From: Verrucomicrobiota bacterium
GTDB lineage: Bacteria; Verrucomicrobiota; Verrucomicrobiia; Palsa-1439
DNA length: 64,000 bases
Reading direction: 5' to 3'
NCBI GenBank assembly: GCA_003152315.1
Contig: PLZV01000025.1
Location: forward strand, 1 to 64,000
The notes under the pieces were generated by a model. That model was not told the origin of the DNA, ran no database searches, and saw only the letters and a list, made by a program, of their open reading frames with translations. A program made the translations under genes and the position numbers. Below, one piece after another: positions 19,901 through 27,324 of the stretch. Position 1 is the first letter of the stretch. Every line of letters starts with the position of its first letter.

Positions 19901-20226
19901 TGCGGGAATTGAAGAAGGTAAACGGCGGCAAAATGCCACGTGTCTTGCGAAATGGTCATTTGATACGCGTGTCTGAAGGGTCGCGGGCTGGGCTCTGGCG
20001 GGTTACTTCAATCAAACAGACGGAAGCATATGGTTTGGCTCTTGATCTGGCTTATCCAGATAGTGTGGGCTTAAGTCGTCCGAATGCTCCTATATTACAA
20101 CTACAAGCTGAAGGGTTGGCGATTGTTGGCACTTCTCTGACAGGATTCGACGCGTCGGCTGTTATGTACGCTGCCATCAAGCGTCGCCCTCGCAAACTTA
20201 AAACAGAGCAATCGGAATCGTCGTAA
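16954..20226 (+). CDS. cas9: CRISPR-associated endonuclease Cas9 (type II-C-like, 1090 aa)
   Basis: RuvC-I LSFDVGHSSIGWAVL; Arg-rich bridge helix RRGYRRQRRHIRSTRQRIKRMKAL; RuvC-II MTIEVNRDL; HNH VDLDHIIPRADRPSNSLDSLVVTFPEVNRMKG; RuvC-III LHHALDACVIGLAA; followed by cas1, cas2, array. Confidence 0.97.
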   Translation: MSAKQNPPPDLSLSFDVGHSSIGWAVLQTSPDVEIKGCGVVIFRADDCLASARRGYRRQRRHIRSTRQRIKRMKALLLHLCVLTQAQLDKPGCAWPWKLAGRVLAGGKTLTWPELWDVLRWYAHNRGYDGNRRWSAGEAANEKEDQEKVQNAHALMREHDKQTMAETFCAVCGIDPMGAKCSSNIDPAKRFKAKNAAFPRGIVEAEVARLLRTHFGKLKGVDEKFATAMFSDWRALSCPAIKLPIRYQGGLLFGQLVPRFDNRIISKCPITGQKVPSRNTREFLSYRWGMLLANVRVARLADRELKPLTVEERKELDKLMRAEGSMTAKQFTEAVEKVAGSIRHNLSTMLMHPDAKDALVLDAVQECLTTEKPMPVKALFAALPTRIQKRARGQLRRGQSFTFAALYEAAKQAEELVAAFDAAVQQQLDKAAGKGRKKDKPLTRDELLAKSLSVRKLSGRAAYARPILVQAFAEVMNGKHPKEEGGCLFVTEKMREAQLNRTLAQQTNNHLVRHRLLILARVLKDIIEEYAGGDKKRVGKMTIEVNRDLREMSGKTAKEKAQDLGLRLANFKSVVKKLEEAFEGKQIRITPGLIRKARIAEDIGWVCPYTGEHYDAFDLLHKNVDLDHIIPRADRPSNSLDSLVVTFPEVNRMKGKRTALAFMKEAETKQVEGLPRLTLKSLNHFKADIEALRPGSDPRKAKRRGAVTGPIDDDLRRWKRKELLLKVEKWDGGDFLPADLTVTSQLVRLGAQALKREFIDLEEPPVTVSLPGAVTGEVRKAWDVLGCLSKACPEVLDAEGKVKTKTEIRDITHLHHALDACVIGLAAHFIPNRGRVWELITKRRLTAAEQSELVALKVFTPESHGEVRLNDLKPERKEQIRQRLAERRVVQHIPKRITGLRVEQNTWRVQSIEDGDVTLTQRIRQPDGKRPRKQVIQRSGKLIGLEPGKLQTLKGALVIGENFGVALDPTPTVIHFHKVWSRLRELKKVNGGKMPRVLRNGHLIRVSEGSRAGLWRVTSIKQTEAYGLALDLAYPDSVGLSRPNAPILQLQAEGLAIVGTSLTGFDASAVMYAAIKRRPRKLKTEQSESS

Positions 20227-20244
20227 GTCCGTAGTCATTAAAGC

Positions 20245-20260
20245 TGGCACGATTCTGGCA
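20245..20260 (+). promoter_or_regulatory. Candidate sigma54 (-24/-12) promoter upstream of cas1
   Basis: TGGCACGATTCTGGCA in the 60-bp cas9-cas1 gap; GG-N10-GC spacing; one mismatch to YTGGCACGrNNNTTGCW. Confidence 0.35.
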
Positions 20261-20286
20261 TCAATACGGCATGAGAAGTTGCGCTC

Positions 20287-21204
20287 ATGTCGTATCACAT
20301 CATTAGCATCGATAGCCCACAGTGCTCGATCAGTTGTCGCGACGGGCAGTTGACGTGTAAGTCCGCCGACGGCGAGAAGAGCGTGCCGTTGGAAGACGTC
20401 GCTTCCATTATCATCAATAGTTTCTCGGCGTCGATTCACAGCCAGTTGATCGTGGAGGCCGCGAAGCACGGTGTGGCGTTGATCATTTGTGAATCGTTCA
20501 AGCCCATCAGTCTTTTGCTGCCAGCCAATCGATCCACGGACACGCTCTTGTGTCGCGCGCAGGTTTCGTTGACCGAGGAAGTTCGGATGCAGCTTTGGCG
20601 AAAGACTTTCGACGCCAAGTGTCAGAATCAATTCTCCCTGGCTCAGCACACTGTGCCAAACGATGAACGGTTGGAGGTTCTTCGCAGTACCGCCTTCGGC
20701 AAGAAGGATCACAAGGAGGCGATCTGTGCGCGGATGTTCTGGCAAATGTTTGGTCGGAGCTTGAATAATCCTGATTTTCAGCGCGACCGCGAGAGTGGCG
20801 GGCTGAATGATTTGCTGAATTACGGTTACGCCGTGCTGCTGTCCACAATCCTGCAGAAGCTGTTTGGCGTGGGGCTTGATCCGACGTTCGGCATCTCGCA
20901 CGCTCCGCGTGAGCGCAGCACGCCGTTGGCGTATGACCTCATGGAGCCGTTTCGTCCGTGTGTGGATTGGCGAGTGTATCAGTGGGCGAAGGAACATCCC
21001 GATCCGAAGGATTGGCAGGTCAGTAAAGAGTTTCGCCAATGGGTCACCAAATTCCCCTTGCAGCGCGTGGAGTATTTGGATTTGACGCTGGAGGTGCAAG
21101 GTTGCATCGAAGGGGTCGTGCGCGGTTTTCGACGCGCCGTGTTGTATAAGCAGCCGCGACTTTATAAACCATGGACACCGAGAAATTCAAAATGGGCTGG
21201 CTAG
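20287..21204 (+). CDS. cas1: CRISPR-associated endonuclease Cas1 (type II)
   Basis: 305 aa; VPLEDVASIIINSFSASIHSQLIVEAAKHGVALIIC typical Cas1 N-terminus; DLMEPFRPCVDWRVY; between cas9 and cas2. Confidence 0.95.
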   Translation: MSYHIISIDSPQCSISCRDGQLTCKSADGEKSVPLEDVASIIINSFSASIHSQLIVEAAKHGVALIICESFKPISLLLPANRSTDTLLCRAQVSLTEEVRMQLWRKTFDAKCQNQFSLAQHTVPNDERLEVLRSTAFGKKDHKEAICARMFWQMFGRSLNNPDFQRDRESGGLNDLLNYGYAVLLSTILQKLFGVGLDPTFGISHAPRERSTPLAYDLMEPFRPCVDWRVYQWAKEHPDPKDWQVSKEFRQWVTKFPLQRVEYLDLTLEVQGCIEGVVRGFRRAVLYKQPRLYKPWTPRNSKWAG

Positions 21205-21506
21205 TCGTTGCGTTCGATCTGCCCGTGATGAGCCGGGAGCAGCGGAAACGCGCCGCCGGTTTCAGAAACTTCCTGATCGACGATGGCTACCAAATGATTC
21301 AGTACAGCGTTTATGCGCGGGCGTGCGTGACGTTTGCCCGGCAGGAGACACACTTGGGCCGGGTGAAGCAGAACCTTCCCGAAGAAGGCAGTGTCCGGGC
21401 ACTCTTTGTGACCCGCGCCCAATGGGAACGATCCTTCGTTATTCAGGGTTCCCCCGCTTCGGCAACCGAGGCGGAGGAGATGCCTGAACAAATCCAGCTT
21501 TGGTAA
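21171..21506 (+). CDS. cas2: CRISPR-associated endoribonuclease Cas2
   Basis: 111 aa; WLVVAFDLPVMSREQRKRAAGFRNFLIDDGYQMIQYSVYAR; overlaps cas1 end, abuts array. Confidence 0.95.
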   Translation: MDTEKFKMGWLVVAFDLPVMSREQRKRAAGFRNFLIDDGYQMIQYSVYARACVTFARQETHLGRVKQNLPEEGSVRALFVTRAQWERSFVIQGSPASATEAEEMPEQIQLW

Positions 21507-21537
21507 AGCCCGTATGCCGCGGGCCTTACAATCGGCC

Positions 21538-22363
21538 AGTATGCCCCCGCCGATTTAGGAATCAAGGCAAAGCCCGAACTCCACAGTGGCGAAACGGAGC
21601 GGCAGTATGCCCCCGCCGATTTAGGAATCAAGGCAAAGCGATCCCTTCGTCCACCGACATCGGTCGGGTAGTATGCCCCCGCCGATTTAGGAATCAAGGC
21701 AAAGCACGGCCATGCCGGTGCGTTCGCTCAGATGAAGTATGCCCCCGCCGATTTAGGAATCAAGGCAAAGCAAGGGCATATCGAGACACTTCAACGAGAT
21801 CAGTATGCCCCCGCCGATTTAGGAATCAAGGCAAAGCTGGCCCACGACTGGCCCGGGAACATCCGCGAGTATGCCCCCGCCGATTTAGGAATCAAGGCAA
21901 AGCATCACTCATCCCCGGGTTGGCCCGGGCAAAGTATGCCCCCGCCGATTTAGGAATCAAGGCAAAGCAACAACTCAATGATCGCGATGCTGACTGCCAG
22001 TATGCCCCCGCCGATTTAGGAATCAAGGCAAAGCAACCCAAACCCACAACCGAAAGAAAGCGCAGTATGCCCCCGCCGATTTAGGAATCAAGGCAAAGCT
22101 GGCGGCACCAGCGATTCGGTTTCCAGTCCAGTATGCCCCCGCCGATTTAGGAATCAAGGCAAAGCCGCGGTTCTTGGCGGTGGCGGATGTGCGAGAGTAT
22201 GCCCCCGCCGATTTAGGAATCAAGGCAAAGCAACAGCTCAATGATCGCGATGCTGACTGCCAGTATGCCCCCGCCGATTTAGGAATCAAGGCAAAGCTCA
22301 ACCAATGGAGCATGACGAGAGATTGCCAGTATGCCCCCGCCGATTTAGGAATCAAGGCAAAGC
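21538..22363 (-). CRISPR. CRISPR array: 13 identical 36-bp repeats, 12 spacers (29-30 bp)
   Basis: Plus-strand repeat AGTATGCCCCCGCCGATTTAGGAATCAAGGCAAAGC starting at 21538, 21604, 21670, 21736, 21802, 21868, 21933, 21999, 22064, 22130, 22196, 22262, 22328; minus orientation (GCTTTGCCTTGATTCC...GGCATACT) inferred from tracrRNA complementarity. Confidence 0.98.
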
Positions 22364-22463
22364 GCTCGGCCTGTGCCCAACGCGTGCGACTGCGGTGGGG
22401 GGCTGCGTTGTTCCGCGAATTTTTCTTGAAATGGGTGTCGGAAGGCGGTTGGCGCAACTGCGA

Positions 22464-22523
22464 CTAAAACGCGGCCTTGAGCCCCTTGCGATAACGGTCA
22501 AACGCCTTGCGGCCGGCGCGCGT
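22464..22523 (-). pseudogene. C-terminal remnant of a paralog of the HTH regulator at 23378..23674
   Basis: Minus strand reads RAGRKAFDRYRKGLKAAF*, versus RAGRTAFDRYRKGLKAAF* at the end of the intact gene; rest of gene absent. Confidence 0.75.
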
Positions 22524-22558
22524 CTCCCACGCGGATTGTTTGCCGGGCAGGGGACGGT

Positions 22559-23230
22559 TCACTGCGCGTCGAGAAATGGGAACGCGTTGGTGCCGCTTCC
22601 GTCGTCGATGTTGAAGCTGAAACCGACAAGGATGTAGCGCGCGGAGCCATCGGCATACAACACGTTGAGACCATCGGCATGGTTTTTCACGCCCGTTAGC
22701 GACTGAAAGTAGTCGGCTATCAATGAGACGTCCGCCGATGCGCCGAGGAGAACCGGCGCGCCGTCCGGCGGCCCGCGGAAAAAATAACTGCTCTGACAGG
22801 TTTGGCCGGGGACGCCGAAGTTTTGGTGGCCATACGTCGGATCGTTATAGGCGTTGACCTTGGCACTGGGGCAATAGAAGACCTTCGGATCGCCCGGTAG
22901 ATACCCTTTTCCGACGAGAGAAGCATAATGCCCGTACGCGGCGCCGTCCCAGAGAACATTGCCACTGTCGTCCGCCGTGAGCGGCATCCTTGTGTAGTCG
23001 TTGACATACATGTGGGTGGCCTGGCCGATCTGGCGCAGATTGTTGAGGCAGGTGGCGCGTCGGCCTCTCTCTCGAGAGGCCCCGAGCGTGGGCAGGAGCA
23101 GGGCCGCGAGCAGGCCGATGATGGCGATGACGACGAGCAATTCGATTAGCGTGAACGCGCAGAGACGCCGGTCGCGGCCGGCCAAACGCCCGTGAGGCAT
23201 TGAGGAAAGTTGTTTGGAGGGACGCTTCAT
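22559..23230 (-). CDS. Type II secretion-like prepilin (prepilin N-methylation protein, H-X9-DG type)
   Basis: [47 protein letters not shown]-terminal [15 protein letters not shown]. Confidence 0.9.
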   Translation of the reverse strand: MKRPSKQLSSMPHGRLAGRDRRLCAFTLIELLVVIAIIGLLAALLLPTLGASRERGRRATCLNNLRQIGQATHMYVNDYTRMPLTADDSGNVLWDGAAYGHYASLVGKGYLPGDPKVFYCPSAKVNAYNDPTYGHQNFGVPGQTCQSSYFFRGPPDGAPVLLGASADVSLIADYFQSLTGVKNHADGLNVLYADGSARYILVGFSFNIDDGSGTNAFPFLDAQ

Positions 23231-23377
23231 TATTCGTAATATAGCTGACGACCCGATGTTTCGTGGATGATTTGCGCGCTGCGACCATTCAGCCTGACGA
23301 GCACTGATAATCTCACCTGTGGCATTGCTGGCAAGCCGATTCTGAGGCTTTGGCTTCGCGCCAACCGGAACGCGCTG

Positions 23378-23674
23378 CTAGAACGCGGCCTTCAGTCCCT
23401 TGCGATACCGGTCGAACGCCGTGCGGCCGGCGCGGGTCAGGCGCAGAATTGTCTGGGGGACTTTGCCGCGATACGTCTTTTCAATTTCGACGTAGCCGGC
23501 TTCCTCCAACCGAGAGAGGTGGCTGGACAGGTTGCCTTTGTTCATCTCGGTTTCGTGCAGGAGGTAAAGGAAGTCGCATTCCTCCACGGCCCCGAGCAGG
23601 ACAAAGATCATCAGCCGACCGGGTTCGTGGATGACCCGGTCCAATTCGGAAATGGCTCGCAGTTGCTCGTTCAT
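23378..23674 (-). CDS. Winged-helix transcriptional regulator
   Basis: 98 aa: ELDRVIHEPGRLMIFVLLGAVEECDFLYLLHETEMNKGNLSSHLSRLEEAGYVEIEKTYRGKVPQTILRLT. Confidence 0.85.
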   Translation of the reverse strand: MNEQLRAISELDRVIHEPGRLMIFVLLGAVEECDFLYLLHETEMNKGNLSSHLSRLEEAGYVEIEKTYRGKVPQTILRLTRAGRTAFDRYRKGLKAAF

Positions 23675-24318
23675 TCGGTTGTCGGGGCGGGCGGTTGTGT
23701 GTGCCGAATGTACAAATACAGAGTGGCCGCGCCGGACCCAAGCCACGTAAGACCAAGGAACAAACCCACAGGCCGCCCCAACTCCGCAATATCCCCGGGG
23801 CCGATGAGACCAATCGCGAGAAGCCCGAGCGCCATGAAGAATAATACCAGCCATTTCCACGGGTGGTGCCTCTCCATGCGGTAGATCCAGAACGCGTACA
23901 CCGGCACCCAGACGGCCAAGTAGCACATTCGTTGAAGGCTTATCCAATCGTGTCGCCTTGTGACTTCCATCAAGCAGACACAACCGGCCCCAAAAGCGGG
24001 GGCTGCGACGAAAGAGATCCACCGGGACTTTCTGTCACGGCGGTAGGCGACATACCCGGTGCGCGGCCAGGTAATGTGTTTCTTGATGGCTTTGGCGTTC
24101 CAGTATATGAGACCCAGCATCGCGCCCACGCCGCCGTTGAAGAGGAGCAAGAAACCGACGGGATGGTGCTTCCCGCTCCAACTCTCCGGCAGGACGCCCC
24201 ACAGGTAGCTCAGCAGGGCAAAGCCCAGCACCATCAGCCCCAGACTCATCTCGCCGGTCCCGTCGATATTGTCGTATTGCTTGGGTCGGCTCATGTAAGT
24301 TTGAAGTTCAGCTTTCAT
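23671..24318 (-). CDS. Multi-TM membrane protein co-transcribed with the HTH regulator
   Basis: Start MKAELQTYMSRPKQYDNIDGTGEMSLGLMVLGFALLSYLWGV; overlaps regulator start. Confidence 0.75.
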   Translation of the reverse strand: MKAELQTYMSRPKQYDNIDGTGEMSLGLMVLGFALLSYLWGVLPESWSGKHHPVGFLLLFNGGVGAMLGLIYWNAKAIKKHITWPRTGYVAYRRDRKSRWISFVAAPAFGAGCVCLMEVTRRHDWISLQRMCYLAVWVPVYAFWIYRMERHHPWKWLVLFFMALGLLAIGLIGPGDIAELGRPVGLFLGLTWLGSGAATLYLYIRHTQPPAPTTE

Positions 24319-24322
24319 ACAT

Positions 24323-24348
24323 ACTAGTTTGCAGCACAAACTAGTTTG
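24323..24348. promoter_or_regulatory. Operator-like palindromes upstream of the regulator operon
   Basis: ACTAGTTTG-cagca-CAAACTAGT, with perfect 12-bp palindrome CAAACTAGTTTG at 24337..24348. Confidence 0.6.
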
Positions 24349-24421
24349 TGTCAAGGTCATTTCTCGAAATATATTTGAGTGCGACCGAGCGGGAGGGGCT
24401 TTGTCGGCCGGTCTGGGTGCG

Positions 24422-25291
24422 TTACTTTCCAGCGGTCGCCGAAGTATTTTCTTCGCGGCGGAATTGCTCGAAACCGAAATCGAAAAGCGCTTTGGCATCG
24501 GTCCATTTATTCGCGCTATGCAACAGGATCAGATGTAATTCGTGGCCGTCGCGGGTGGCCGACGCGGCAAAGGTGTGCCGGGAGCGGAGCGTCCAGCCCG
24601 TCTTGGCCGGCCCCATGCCGGGATAAACGCCCAGGAGCTTGTTGTGGTTCTTCAGCGTTTGCACGGCGGCGGCGGTCCTGAGCGCAAGTCTGGGCGTCCG
24701 ACAGATTTCTCGCAATTCCGGCACCGCCATCGCGGCCTGGAAGATCTTTAACAAGTCGAGGGCGGTCGTCACCTGGCCCGGTGCGGGCAGGCCGTTCGGG
24801 TTTAGGAACAAGCTGTTGGTGCAGCCCAGCTCGCGGGCGCGGGCGTTCATCAGCGCGACAAACTTTTCCACCGAACCGCCCGTGTGCCGCGCCAGCGCCA
24901 GGGCGGAATCGTTGTCCGAGCCGATGAGGAGGGATTGCACCAGGGTCCTGACCGGGACGGTCTCCCCGGTTTGCAAGGGAATGCGGCTGGGTTCGACGAG
25001 CGTGTCGGCCTGCTCGATGACGACTTTGCCATCGAGGTGCGTTCGCTCATAGACCAGCAGCGCCGTCAGCAACTTGAGAGTGCTCGCCGGCGGCAAGGGC
25101 TCGGTGGGATTCCGGCTGAACAAGACCCTACCGCTACTGGCATCCACCAGCAGCGCGCTGCGGGCCTGCACTTGTTGGTTGAGCGACGCGAGGGAATTGG
25201 GCTGGGTTGCCGCCTCGGCCAACGGCAATTGCAGAAGCAGGAGTGCACTGGCAACAATACGGCGCATTCGGCGCCTGGTGATGGTCCCCAT
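24422..25291 (-). CDS. D-alanyl-D-alanine carboxypeptidase (DacA-like)
   Basis: RSALLVDASSGRVLFSRNPTEPLPPASTLKLLTALLVYE (SxxK), SLLIGSDNDSALALA (SxN), GPAKTGWT (KTG). Confidence 0.9.
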   Translation of the reverse strand: MGTITRRRMRRIVASALLLLQLPLAEAATQPNSLASLNQQVQARSALLVDASSGRVLFSRNPTEPLPPASTLKLLTALLVYERTHLDGKVVIEQADTLVEPSRIPLQTGETVPVRTLVQSLLIGSDNDSALALARHTGGSVEKFVALMNARARELGCTNSLFLNPNGLPAPGQVTTALDLLKIFQAAMAVPELREICRTPRLALRTAAAVQTLKNHNKLLGVYPGMGPAKTGWTLRSRHTFAASATRDGHELHLILLHSANKWTDAKALFDFGFEQFRREENTSATAGK

Positions 25292-25593
25292 CAAGATTCC
25301 GTAGCCGACTGGCCCGCCCCAGGCGCACACGCCTCTTCCAACAACCCCATGATCTTGTGGTTCTGCATCGTAGTCACCTTTGCTGATGTTACTGAATGCC
25401 GGTTGCGTTGCAAGCTCCGCCTTGTCGGGGAACGGCGTTGCGCTGCTGCATTGACGGCGAAAGTTATTCGGCCTAGAGTTGCTGTTCTTCGGGGGCCCAT
25501 GCGAGTGCGAGCGATGGCGCAACTTCGGCAAAGGGCATCGCCGGCGGTTGACAGGGCGAGTAAGATTGCAGCCGGTCAACACGGAGGGGTGAT

Positions 25594-25941
25594 ATGAAGA
25601 ACGATCCGAAACTCAAGGCGGTCGGCAAATTGGGGGTGACGCCTCACGGTGTCGTCGAGCTGATCGATTATCAGGCGGATGCCGTCGTCAGCCGTGTGAT
25701 CCTGAAAGCGAAAACGGGTACGGTGACGGTGTTTGCGTTTGATGAGGGCCAGGGGTTGAGCGAGCATACCGCGCCGTTTGATGCGTTGATACAGGTCCTG
25801 GATGGGGAGGCGGAGATCACGATTGCCGGCAAGGCTCATCCGGTTCGGGCCGGGGAGGTCATCATGATGCCCGCGAACAAGCCGCACGCGCTGAAGGCGG
25901 TGGGACGGTTCAAGATGATGCTGGTCATGATTCGATCGTGA
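25594..25941 (+). CDS. Cupin-domain protein
   Basis: EGQGLSEHTAPFDALIQVLDGEAEITIAGKAHPVRAGEVIMMPANKPHALKA. Confidence 0.85.
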   Translation: MKNDPKLKAVGKLGVTPHGVVELIDYQADAVVSRVILKAKTGTVTVFAFDEGQGLSEHTAPFDALIQVLDGEAEITIAGKAHPVRAGEVIMMPANKPHALKAVGRFKMMLVMIRS

Positions 25942-26072
25942 GCTGTCCATCGGACCGGGGAGATGTGAGATTGGGGATTGGTGATTGGAAGGGGGCGGCC
26001 AGCAGGCGATTGTCATTGTATAGCGCGGCGTCGATTGCTAGCCTGCGGGTCAACTTGAAGGGGAGAAATCTT

Positions 26073-26933
26073 ATGAGATACGCGCTCGCGTTATTGGCTG
26101 TGGTTTCCATTGTTTCAATCGCCACGCCGTCCTTTGCCGGCGACGAGGTGCTGACCAACGCCTCGATCACCGAGATGAAGAGTCTGGGGCTTGGCGACGA
26201 TGTCATTATCGGCAAAATCAAATCTTCGGCCTGCAAATTCGATACGAGCATCGCGGCGTTGAAGCAATTGAAGGACGCGAAAGTTTCCGATGCGATCATC
26301 CAGGCCATGCTCCTTGTCCTGACGCCGCCCACACCCACGGCTGCGCCAGCCGCCGCACCAACGGCCGCGGCAGCGCCGGGCGATCCGAATGATCCGAAAG
26401 CAGCGCACGTCTCCGGCATTTATCTCTACCAGGAAGTCGGCGGCAAACCGAAGATGACTCTGATGGTGCCGTCGAGAGTTCAAGAGCTTGAATCCGGTAG
26501 TGGTTGGGGCATGGCTTGGGGCGGATCGATGAAGAGCCACGCTATCCTGTCCGGGACACAAGCCGGTGTACAACTCACCGAAACCCAACCGGTGTTTTAC
26601 TTCTACTTCGACAAAAAAGAGGCAAGTCTCGGCAGTACGGACGCTTCGGCGACTTCACCCGATGATTTCGCTCTGGGAAAAATGGAGGAGCACAAAGTTC
26701 ATCACGAAATGGTGCGCAGGATCGAAGTCAGCAAGGCCAGCATGGGCGGGTATCGTGTCGGTCTAAACAAGAGCGCCATTCACACCTTTACATCCGAAAA
26801 GCTCTCGGATGGAGTTTTCAAAGTCACACCTCAGGACCTGCCACCAGGAGAATACGTCTTCGTGCAACTATTGGGCGTGCGTATGGTGAGTACGTTAAAG
26901 ATGTTTGACTTTGGGATTGCAGGCGGCAAATAA
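26073..26933 (+). CDS. Secreted hypothetical protein
   Basis: Signal peptide MRYALALLAVVSIVSIATPSFAGDE; LTNASITEMKSLGLGDDVIIGKIKSS. Confidence 0.7.
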   Translation: MRYALALLAVVSIVSIATPSFAGDEVLTNASITEMKSLGLGDDVIIGKIKSSACKFDTSIAALKQLKDAKVSDAIIQAMLLVLTPPTPTAAPAAAPTAAAAPGDPNDPKAAHVSGIYLYQEVGGKPKMTLMVPSRVQELESGSGWGMAWGGSMKSHAILSGTQAGVQLTETQPVFYFYFDKKEASLGSTDASATSPDDFALGKMEEHKVHHEMVRRIEVSKASMGGYRVGLNKSAIHTFTSEKLSDGVFKVTPQDLPPGEYVFVQLLGVRMVSTLKMFDFGIAGGK

Positions 26934-27324
26934 GGCGAAGCGGCCGCCAAGACGTTTCAGGAATTTGCGCGTAAACACACTGTGTAACCGGAAACCGTCA
27001 AGCGGTTACCACCCATTCCCCGGAACTTTAGCGAGTAAAAGTCCTGCTCAAACCCCAGGCCAATTCCGCCTGTTTCCTCAAATTAAGACACTACACCCTA
27101 ACCGCTGATTTAAAGAAAGTTGCCGACCGGTTCGGCGCGCCGATGCCGGGGGGGAGCGGTAGAAGTGAGAAGGGGGAAGGGCGGAGAAGAACGCTTGAAC
27201 GCTCAACCCCGAAAAGGATTCGGGGCGGGCTGTTCAATGCGAAAATAGTCCGCGCTTGGCAGGCGCGGCTACAGCGGAAGAAATAATTTGGGCAAGGGGG
27301 CGGACGGATGGAAGGCGGTAGACT

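Noticed and set aside
21502-21537. Possible degenerate 14th repeat before the array (GGTAAAGC..CGTATGCCGCGGGCC)
   Set aside because: Only short matches in the wrong order, partly inside the cas2 stop region; not enough to call a repeat.
21500-22457. ORFs across the array (e.g. 21500..22084 + with repeated VCPRRFRNQGKA; 22023..22457 - with FALIPKSAGAY repeats)
   Set aside because: They are translations of the CRISPR repeat, not repetitive proteins.
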